Origin: Planctomycetaceae bacterium
GTDB lineage: Bacteria > Planctomycetota > Planctomycetia > Planctomycetales > Planctomycetaceae
NCBI GenBank assembly: GCA_020426065.1
Contig: JAGQQT010000056.1
Span: 1 to 12,974, forward strand
Length of the DNA stretch: 12,974 nt
Direction: 5' to 3'
In this document: positions 8,005 through 12,974 of the stretch, piece after piece
Numbering within the stretch: the first letter of the stretch is position 1
How the letters are laid out: every line of letters begins with the position of its first letter
Notes under the pieces: model-generated
What the model was told of the DNA's origin: nothing
The model's database searches: none
The model's input: the letters and a program-made list of their open reading frames with translations, nothing else
Translations under genes and position numbers: made by a program

Positions 8005-8466
8005 ACGCTATGGAATTTCAGGAAAGGGTACGGAATCAGCCGGAAAGCGACCCGTAAATTGGATAAAGGAGGGGAGATGTGAAGGAAGTCAGGAGGTATT
8101 CCCTGCTCGACCAGAATGGTAAATGAGCGAAGGGACTTCGGGTTTATCGGTTGTGACGATCAGAGAACTCTAGTTGAACCCCACAAGATCCTGTTCGGAC
8201 CGGTGCAGTTCTTCGATTTTGTAAACCAAATCCCATGCAGATTTGACCTAACTCAATCAACAAACAATAAGATGAGAAGATTATACAGCCTGGGAATTAC
8301 AGAAAAAATGAACCGTGAGGTGCTCCGGTTTTTGGCTCATCTTTGCCAGATGCCATTTGTCCGACTCCAGTTCAGGGTGTAGGTTTGATTGGAGGTAGTT
8401 CTGTTTCATTCCTGTTTGTGAATGAACGCGTGAAAAGACCTGAACAAGTCCATTCTGACTGAGACC

Positions 8467-8491
8467 CGAAATTTCACTTTGACGAATTTCG
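8467..8491. promoter_or_regulatory. Inverted repeat overlapping the -35 box (candidate operator)
   Basis: CGAAATT (8467-8473) and AATTTCG (8485-8491) form a perfect 7-bp dyad with an 11-base spacer. The spacer contains the TTGACG -35 box of the DUF1573 promoter. A dimeric protein bound here would block or contact RNA polymerase. Only the geometry supports this. Confidence 0.4.
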
Positions 8492-8507
8492 AGTTTTACA
8501 GGATAAT
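8479..8507 (+). promoter_or_regulatory. Sigma70-like promoter of the DUF1573 gene
   Basis: TTGACG (8479-8484) is followed after exactly 17 bases by GATAAT (8502-8507). Both boxes are five-of-six matches to the consensus with optimal spacing. The predicted transcription start is near 8514, about 185 bases before the start codon. This is the best promoter in the window. Confidence 0.72.
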
Positions 8508-8513
8508 GGACTG

Positions 8514-8698
8514 AACAGGTCGAACCACACCTGTTGGGGGCCAATGGATACCCGGAGCGACCAGCTTTTGGGCTGGCACAGTTCTCCTCTTTTGCTATCG
8601 ATGGGGATAGCTCAGAAAACATGAGTCCTGGGGGACTCCCGCGGATGATCACGAAGTTCCGTGCCGTGGATTTGAGCGACTTAAAGAGTGAGGAAACT
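8514..8698 (+). ncRNA. Structured 5' leader of the DUF1573 mRNA (candidate cis-regulatory RNA)
   Basis: The predicted leader contains four consecutive perfect stem-loops. H1 is AACAGGT / ACCTGTT (8514-8535, 8-nt loop) and starts exactly at the predicted +1. H2 is CCAGC / GCTGG (8561-8576). H3 is GCTATC / GATAGC (8594-8611, loop GATGGG). H4 is GAGTCC / GGACTC (8623-8638, loop TGGG). A weaker CACG / CGTG pair follows at 8650-8663. None has a U-tract, so they are not intrinsic terminators. I do not recognise any known riboswitch core. The leader could stabilise the mRNA or control translation; this is inference. Confidence 0.42.
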
Positions 8699-9709
8699 AT
8701 GAGGAAGCTACTGTCGAAAACGATTGCCGCCTGGGCTGTTCTGCTCTGCGGAGCACCGCTCGTCTGTCTGGCACAGAATACCGAATGGGCCATGAAGATG
8801 TTTGAAGAGTCATCCCACGATTTCGGCGTGGTGGCTAAGGGAAGTGCCGTCCAGCACCGGTTAAAAGTCACCAACATCTATAACGAAACCGTGCACATCG
8901 CCGATGTGAAAACATCCTGTGGTTGTACAGCTGCCAAGCCATCCCAGAACACACTCAATTCACTCGAGTCAGCTTATATTGAGGTGGTGATGGACACCGT
9001 CAAGTTCAGCCGCCAGAAGGACTCGTCCATCATCGTGACCTTCGACTCTCCTCAACGGGCGGAAATCCGGATCCCGATTTCCGCTTACATCCGCACCGAT
9101 GTCGTGATCGAACCAGGTTCGGTCAACTTCAACAAGATTGACAAGGGAGCCGGAGCGGAGCGAAGCATTGACATTTCCTATGCCGGTCGTGGCGACTGGA
9201 ACATTCGGGATGTCGAAAATCTCCCCAGCTTCATGACTGCCAACCTGACCGAAGTCAGTCGGTCGACTTCTGGCGTCAGCTACAAACTGCAGGTTGTAGT
9301 TGCCGACACCGCACCGGTCGGACCATTCCGGGGTCAGCTTAACCTGATTACAGATGATGCTTCCAACCCACGCATTCCACTGCTGGTTGAGGGGGAAGTG
9401 ATTTCAGACATCGTCGTCAATAACGATCTGGTTTCTCTGGGCGTGCTGCGTCCGGGACAGGAAAAGACCGTGAATGTGGTGATTCGCGGCAAGCAGCCAT
9501 TCAAAATCGGAAAAGTGGAATGCAGCTCCGATCTGAATGCGTTCCAGGTCCGACTGCCAGAGGATGAACGGAATGTTCAGGTTCTTCCACTGACAATTCT
9601 GACCCCGAATGGGAGTGGAACCATCGTAGAAGAATTCACGGTGACGATTGATGGTCGGGAAGAGCCGATCAAGTTCAAGGCGTACTGCAAAGTCGTCTCT
9701 GGAAGTTGA
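8699..9709 (+). CDS. Secreted DUF1573-domain protein
   Basis: The 336-residue product has an N-terminal signal peptide (MRKLLSK, hydrophobic core, cleavage near CLA-QN at residue 25). A DUF1573 domain follows, with HDFGVV (40-45) and the SCGC motif (73-76) typical of the family. The rest reads as beta-rich immunoglobulin/ASH-like domains, including [11 protein letters not shown] and a second [18 protein letters not shown] unit. The biochemical role of DUF1573 is not established; the fold suggests an extracytoplasmic binding or scaffolding protein. The reading frame is open further upstream (to 8534), but the ATG at 8699 has TGAGGA 4-9 bases before it and places the signal peptide at the N-terminus. 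The gene has its own promoter and ends at a strong terminator, so it is probably monocistronic. Confidence 0.9.
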   Translation: MRKLLSKTIAAWAVLLCGAPLVCLAQNTEWAMKMFEESSHDFGVVAKGSAVQHRLKVTNIYNETVHIADVKTSCGCTAAKPSQNTLNSLESAYIEVVMDTVKFSRQKDSSIIVTFDSPQRAEIRIPISAYIRTDVVIEPGSVNFNKIDKGAGAERSIDISYAGRGDWNIRDVENLPSFMTANLTEVSRSTSGVSYKLQVVVADTAPVGPFRGQLNLITDDASNPRIPLLVEGEVISDIVVNNDLVSLGVLRPGQEKTVNVVIRGKQPFKIGKVECSSDLNAFQVRLPEDERNVQVLPLTILTPNGSGTIVEEFTVTIDGREEPIKFKAYCKVVSGS

Positions 9710-9740
9710 TCAGATTTCTCCACAGACTCTGAAATCCGTC

Positions 9741-9781
9741 AAAACCGGAACCGCCTTGATATCGGGCAGTTCCGGTTTTTT
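9741..9781 (+). terminator. Intrinsic terminator after the DUF1573 gene
   Basis: AAAACCGGAAC (9741-9751) pairs perfectly with GTTCCGGTTTT (9769-9779) across a 17-base loop, and the right arm runs into six T residues (9776-9781). It lies 31 bases after the stop codon. The A-run on the left also makes it potentially functional in the opposite direction. Confidence 0.88.
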
Positions 9782-9907
9782 CATTGATGGAGTATCCAGT
9801 CTGAAATTTTGTCAGTACCGTCCTGATTTTTTCTCCCCTAGAACTGACTGCATGTGAAAAAATGGAGGACACACCTGACTACACCAAAGCTTTTTGCGGA
9901 AAGAAAT

Positions 9908-11122
9908 ATGAGTTTCTGGATGTCCTCGAACCTCACCAATTCATCGAGTCAATACGAAGTCATTCTCATTTCGGCAGATGATCTGTCATACAGATTCCTC
10001 CAGGAATGGAAGGACCTCGAGAAGCGGAGCATGGTGGCCAACGCCTTTCTGGCTCCGGAACTTGTGATGTCACAGAGTTCACTGCGACATTGTCATCAAC
10101 AGATCCAGATTCTGGCTTGTCGTGAAATCCGCACGAGAAAACTGATTGGCCTGGGTGCCTTTGACAAAGTTTTCAGCTCTACTTCTCTCCCGTTTCCGCA
10201 CCTGATCACGTTACAGGAATCCCATGCATATCGTGGTGGTTTTCTGGTGGATCCACAGACCTGCCAGGAATTCTATCGGGAGCTGCTGCATTTCCTGAAA
10301 CGGCACCGGGACAGCATCTTCGGCATTGAGCTGGCAAACACCCGGCTCAATGCCGAGTGGTGTCTGGAGTTACGGAAATACGCTCCCGTTGAGTCGGGTT
10401 CCTTTCGACTCAGCCCGCATCAGGAAGTCCCTATCGTGGATTTGAAGCTGCTCCATCCGGACGGACTGCCGCATTACTGGTCCAGCTCCCGCAGAAAATC
10501 GTATCGCAAGAATAGAAACCGCCTCGAAAAACAGGGCGATGTTACCTTCTCATTTGCTCGCACTCCCCGTGAAAAGGAGCGTGCCTTTCAAACGTTTCTT
10601 GATCTGGAACAGATGAGCTGGAAAGGAGAACTGGGAACCGCTCTGCAATCCAACGAGCGTGATCTGAAGTTTGCCGAACAGTTACTGAATCGCTCCCTGA
10701 ACTCCGATTTTCTCATGCTCAGCGAATTGAAGGCCGGGGGCCGAACTGCAGCGGTCGCCATGAACTTCCGGTCCGGCCAGGAAGTGTTTGCATTCAAGAT
10801 CGGCTGGGATCCTGAGTTCAAATCCTGCAGCCCGGGAACGTTGCATGAGATCGCGATGATTGACCACCTCAAAGCTCACTGCCCCGAGATTTCCCGCGTG
10901 GATGGCTGCACCGGTTCCGATGCCTCCTATCTGGCATCAATCTGGCCCCATCGGACCACCCTGGGGCAGGGGATGCTGTGTGCCCGGAAACTGGCTCGGG
11001 GAACAGGAAAACTGATCCGTAAAATAAGAGCTTTTAAATCTTGGGCGAGTCGTTTAACCCATTCAATCGTTGCGGGGAACGGCCCTGAACATTCCACACC
11101 CGCAAATCTGGAAAGCCATTGA
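9908..11122 (+). CDS. BioF2/FemAB-like GNAT acyltransferase (Acetyltransf_6 type)
   Basis: The 404-residue product is cytosolic, with no signal peptide or clear membrane segment. Residues about 190-340 resemble the BioF2-like/CelD acetyltransferase domain. They comprise a basic WSSSRRKSYRKNRNRLEKQG helix, a helix around FLDLEQMSWKGELGTAL, a strand-turn LSELKAGGRTAAVAMNF, then FAFKIGWDPEFKSCSPG and a final strand with VDGCTGSDASYLASIW. The N-terminal half probably forms the second GNAT lobe of a FemAB-like pair. Relatives act in exopolysaccharide or cell-surface modification, but no polysaccharide genes lie next to this one, so the substrate is unknown. The ATG at 9908 follows GGAAAG with a 4-nt gap. 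An in-frame GTG at 9854 lacks a ribosome-binding site, and an ATG at 9920 is a further alternative. Confidence 0.82.
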   Translation: MSFWMSSNLTNSSSQYEVILISADDLSYRFLQEWKDLEKRSMVANAFLAPELVMSQSSLRHCHQQIQILACREIRTRKLIGLGAFDKVFSSTSLPFPHLITLQESHAYRGGFLVDPQTCQEFYRELLHFLKRHRDSIFGIELANTRLNAEWCLELRKYAPVESGSFRLSPHQEVPIVDLKLLHPDGLPHYWSSSRRKSYRKNRNRLEKQGDVTFSFARTPREKERAFQTFLDLEQMSWKGELGTALQSNERDLKFAEQLLNRSLNSDFLMLSELKAGGRTAAVAMNFRSGQEVFAFKIGWDPEFKSCSPGTLHEIAMIDHLKAHCPEISRVDGCTGSDASYLASIWPHRTTLGQGMLCARKLARGTGKLIRKIRAFKSWASRLTHSIVAGNGPEHSTPANLESH

Positions 11123-11152
11123 AGCGACCTTTCGGGGATGACGATCCCAGAG

Positions 11153-11185
11153 ACATGGAGTGTCTCATCCGGAGGCACTCCATGT
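11153..11185. repeat. 10-bp perfect hairpin between acyltransferase and recombinase genes
   Basis: ACATGGAGTG (11153-11162) and CACTCCATGT (11176-11185) pair perfectly across a 13-base loop. It lies 31 bases after the acyltransferase stop and ends 38 bases before the recombinase start. It may stop or process the upstream transcript, but the T-run of an intrinsic terminator is missing on both strands. Confidence 0.55.
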
Positions 11186-11223
11186 GTTACTGATCAATTC
11201 CTGGACGGAAACGGGATGAATCG

Positions 11224-12171
11224 ATGCCCCCACGCTTCAAACCGACTCAATCGTCACGTCGAGCGGAAAAAGTCCAGAACAACACACCGGATCTGACCGA
11301 TCGGTTTGCCCATTACCTGCGGTCTGAATGCGGGATGGCCGAAAACAGCGTGGTTGCCTACCAGAGCGATGTGCAGCAGTTTCACGACTGGCTGGTCACG
11401 AGCCGTCATCCCGATCCCCGTCATCTTGACCTGAAAACACTCAGCAAATATCTGCAGTCCCTGCATGACCGCAAGTTGTCCGCCACCAGCATTGCCCGGA
11501 AGCTGGTCGCCCTGAAAACACTCTATCGCTACTTTGTTCTGGAAGGTTATCTGACCGAGAGCGTGGCGGAGCTGCTCAATTCTCCCAAACTGTGGCAGTA
11601 CCTGCCGAAGGTGCTCAGTCCGGAGAAAGTTGATGCCCTGCTATCCGCCCCGACCCGTCACGACCGTTATTATCTGCGGGACCGTGCAATTCTCTGCACC
11701 ATGTATGCCACGGGTTGTCGGGCCTCGGAAGTGGCCTCTCTGACCTGCGATCGGATTCACCTGGAGGAACGCCGGTGCCGCTGCGTGGGGAAAGGGAACA
11801 AGGAACGGGTTGTGACTCTCAACCCGGTCGCGGTGGCAGCCCTGGAAGCCTATCTGACCCATGAACGACCGCAGTTTCTGGGGAATTCCGAGACGCCGAC
11901 CCTGTTTTTAAGCCGCACCGGGCGTCCGCTGACCAGAATGACCATCTGGCGACTGGTGAAACTCTACGCCGCCCGGGCAGGCTGCAGTACAGAAATCAGC
12001 CCGCATACGTTGCGACACAGCTTTGCGACGCATATGCTGGCAGGTGGAGCGGAAATCCGGGCTCTGCAGGAAATGCTGGGCCATGCCAACATTCGCACGA
12101 CTCAAATCTACACCCATGTCGATCATAGCCGTCTGAAGTCGGTCCACCGCTCCTGCCATCCGCGCGGCTGA
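11224..12171 (+). CDS. xerD: Tyrosine recombinase XerD
   Basis: The 315-residue product is a Xer-type site-specific recombinase. With its Xer partner it should resolve chromosome dimers at dif during division. The N-terminal SAM-like core-binding domain spans about residues 24-108, after a basic N-terminal extension. The catalytic domain holds all six expected residues with E. coli XerD spacing: R166 (ATGCRASEV), K190 (GKGNKER), H261 and R264 (SPHTLRHSFATH), H287 (LGHANI) and the nucleophile Y296 (QIYTHVD). The linker LPKVLSPEKVDALL favours XerD over XerC. The protein ends in the usual HSRLKSVHR..HPR tail. The start at 11224 has GGGA upstream; an ATG at 11217 is out of frame. The gene stands alone, with no integrase-type cargo, att sites or phage genes beside it, so a housekeeping role is likely. 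Confidence 0.93.
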   Translation: MPPRFKPTQSSRRAEKVQNNTPDLTDRFAHYLRSECGMAENSVVAYQSDVQQFHDWLVTSRHPDPRHLDLKTLSKYLQSLHDRKLSATSIARKLVALKTLYRYFVLEGYLTESVAELLNSPKLWQYLPKVLSPEKVDALLSAPTRHDRYYLRDRAILCTMYATGCRASEVASLTCDRIHLEERRCRCVGKGNKERVVTLNPVAVAALEAYLTHERPQFLGNSETPTLFLSRTGRPLTRMTIWRLVKLYAARAGCSTEISPHTLRHSFATHMLAGGAEIRALQEMLGHANIRTTQIYTHVDHSRLKSVHRSCHPRG

Positions 12172-12197
12172 TGCCTGCGCAGCCTGCCGGTTCTGTT

Positions 12198-12225
12198 TTG
12201 CTTTCCGGGCGGGCTGAGGTAGAAT
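12198..12225 (+). promoter_or_regulatory. Possible promoter of the citrate synthase gene
   Basis: TTGCTT (12198-12203) and TAGAAT (12220-12225) are separated by 16 bases. The -10 box matches five of six consensus bases; the -35 matches only the TTG. Transcription would start near 12232, giving a leader of about 170 bases in which I see no strong structure. Confidence 0.38.
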
Positions 12226-12402
12226 TGTGGCTTCCGATGTCTACAATGATCCTGACAGATTCGAGTCACTGAGGGAACGGAATTCTCTGACAATCAACGG
12301 GAATTTGAAAACTGACTCGGGTCCTGAACCCAAACTGAATCCTGACCAGTAAACTGATGATGGCTGCAGCAGTCATCGCAAATTGAAACGAGTGATACAC
12401 GC

Positions 12403-12974
12403 ATGTCTTCCGTTACCTCAAAAGGTCTGAAAAACGTTGTCGCTGCAGACAGTTCGATTTCTCATGTTGATGGTGAAGCCGGGCAACTGATTTACCGGGG
12501 CTACCACATTGATGAACTGGCCGTGCACAGCACGTTTGAAGAGACAGCCTACCTGCTGTTTTACGGAGAACTCCCCACCTCTACCCAGCTGAAAGAATTT
12601 TCGGATCGTTTGCGGAAGCATCGCGAAGTTCCTCAGGAAGTCCTCACGTTTCTGAAATCGATGCCAGAAACTGCTCATCCGATGTCCATGCTCCGCTCCG
12701 GCGTTTCCTATCTCGGAAACCTCGATCCGGATGCGGACCGCACCAGTACGGAGTCCTTCATGGAAGACTCCCTGATGCTGACCGCCAAAATGAGCACCCT
12801 GCTGGCCGCCATCAAACGGATCAAGGAAGGCAAAGAACCGGTCGCTCCCGATCCAGAACTGTCCCATTCGGGCAACTGCATGTACATGCTCAACAATGAA
12901 AAGCCGAGTGCGGACGCAGAAAAGGCGATGGACCTGATTCTTATCCTGCATGCTGAGCATGGTCTGAATGCCAG
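12403..12974 (+). CDS. gltA: Citrate synthase, N-terminal part (truncated by window edge)
   Basis: The frame is open from the ATG at 12403 to the window end (190 codons plus two bases), so the C-terminal half is missing. The translation opens with the short-type bacterial citrate synthase pattern: GLKNVVAADSSISHVDGEAG, then LIYRGYHIDELA (29-40) and ETAYLLFYGELPT (47-59). The large helical domain follows with HPMSMLRSGVSYLG (92-105). It reaches the LILHAEHGLNA segment (about 180-190), which carries the first active-site histidine region of the family. The enzyme condenses acetyl-CoA with oxaloacetate to enter the TCA cycle. A 2-methylcitrate synthase (PrpC) cannot be excluded without the C-terminus, but no prp genes are in view. 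The ribosome-binding site is weak. Confidence 0.92.
   Translation, partial: MSSVTSKGLKNVVAADSSISHVDGEAGQLIYRGYHIDELAVHSTFEETAYLLFYGELPTSTQLKEFSDRLRKHREVPQEVLTFLKSMPETAHPMSMLRSGVSYLGNLDPDADRTSTESFMEDSLMLTAKMSTLLAAIKRIKEGKEPVAPDPELSHSGNCMYMLNNEKPSADAEKAMDLILILHAEHGLNA

Larger units (their letters stand above)
7932..8698. other. Long divergent intergenic region between secretin and DUF1573 gene
   Basis: These 767 bases contain no gene that I can support. The right part (8467-8698) holds a strong promoter and a hairpin-rich leader for the DUF1573 gene, listed separately. The left part (7932-8466) should contain the secretin promoter on the minus strand, but no clear -35/-10 pair was found there. 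A weak plus-strand promoter-like pair (TTGACC at 8243, AATAAG at 8266) has no gene to serve. The purine-rich stretch at 8062-8098 includes AGGAGG-like sequences without a following reading frame. Confidence 0.6.

Noticed and set aside
8067..8082. Shine-Dalgarno-like AGGAGGGGAG followed by ATG-TGA, a start-stop minimal frame
   Set aside because: The stretch is simply purine-rich, there is no promoter or downstream gene in range, and a chance origin is more likely.
8116..8382. 88-codon plus-strand frame in the long intergenic region
   Set aside because: There is no ribosome-binding site at a proper distance, no domain or signal features, and only weak promoter-like sequence inside it.
8281..8877. 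198-codon minus-strand frame overlapping the DUF1573 start
   Set aside because: It overlaps the signal peptide and HDFG region of a well-supported gene and the strong promoter, and its translation resembles no protein family.
9862..9981. Short plus-strand frame beginning MEDTPDYTKAF overlapping the acyltransferase start
   Set aside because: It has about 39 codons, no ribosome-binding site, and overlaps the better-supported start of the acyltransferase in another frame.
11224..12171. Tyrosine recombinase as the integrase of a mobile element
   Set aside because: Catalytic spacing and linker fit housekeeping XerD, and no tRNA, att repeats, phage or cargo genes flank it.

Overview
The window looks like a chromosomal segment of a planctomycete, most likely a Planctomycetaceae-type genus such as Gimesia, Rubinisphaera or Planctopirus. 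This is inferred from gene content: an oversized secretin next to a lipoprotein and a BON-domain protein, a DUF1573 protein with the SCGC motif, and an HpnN/MMPL-like RND protein. It also fits the loose gene packing, moderate GC by eye and frequent strand changes. No rRNA, tRNA, CRISPR array, transposase or phage gene was seen.

Layout. 1-1759 (minus) is the N-terminal 586 residues of an RND/MMPL membrane transporter, truncated by the window edge. 1760-2069 is a divergent intergenic region with three inverted repeats. 2070-2426 (plus) is a small gamma-glutamylcyclotransferase-fold protein. 2464-7931 (minus) is a probable envelope operon read right to left: a 1229-residue secretin, a 327-residue lipoprotein of unknown function, and a secreted low-complexity/BON protein interrupted by an in-frame TAA. 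7932-8698 is a long divergent intergenic region. Its right part holds a strong sigma70-like promoter for the next gene and a leader of about 185 nt with four perfect hairpins. 8699-9709 (plus) is a secreted DUF1573 protein followed by a clear intrinsic terminator. 9908-11122 (plus) is a BioF2/FemAB-type GNAT acyltransferase. 11224-12171 (plus) is a XerD-type tyrosine recombinase with all six catalytic residues. 12403 to the edge (plus) is the first 190 residues of a citrate synthase.

How the genes fit together. The secretin, lipoprotein and BON protein share a strand and have short gaps, so they probably act together at the outer membrane; the lipoprotein could be a pilotin or scaffold (inference). 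No other type II secretion or type IV pilus genes are in view. The right half contains unrelated single-gene units: an exported DUF1573 protein, an acyltransferase, chromosome-dimer resolution and the TCA cycle. The most unusual signals are the extra ring-building domains of the secretin, the stop codon splitting the BON gene, and the hairpin-rich DUF1573 leader.
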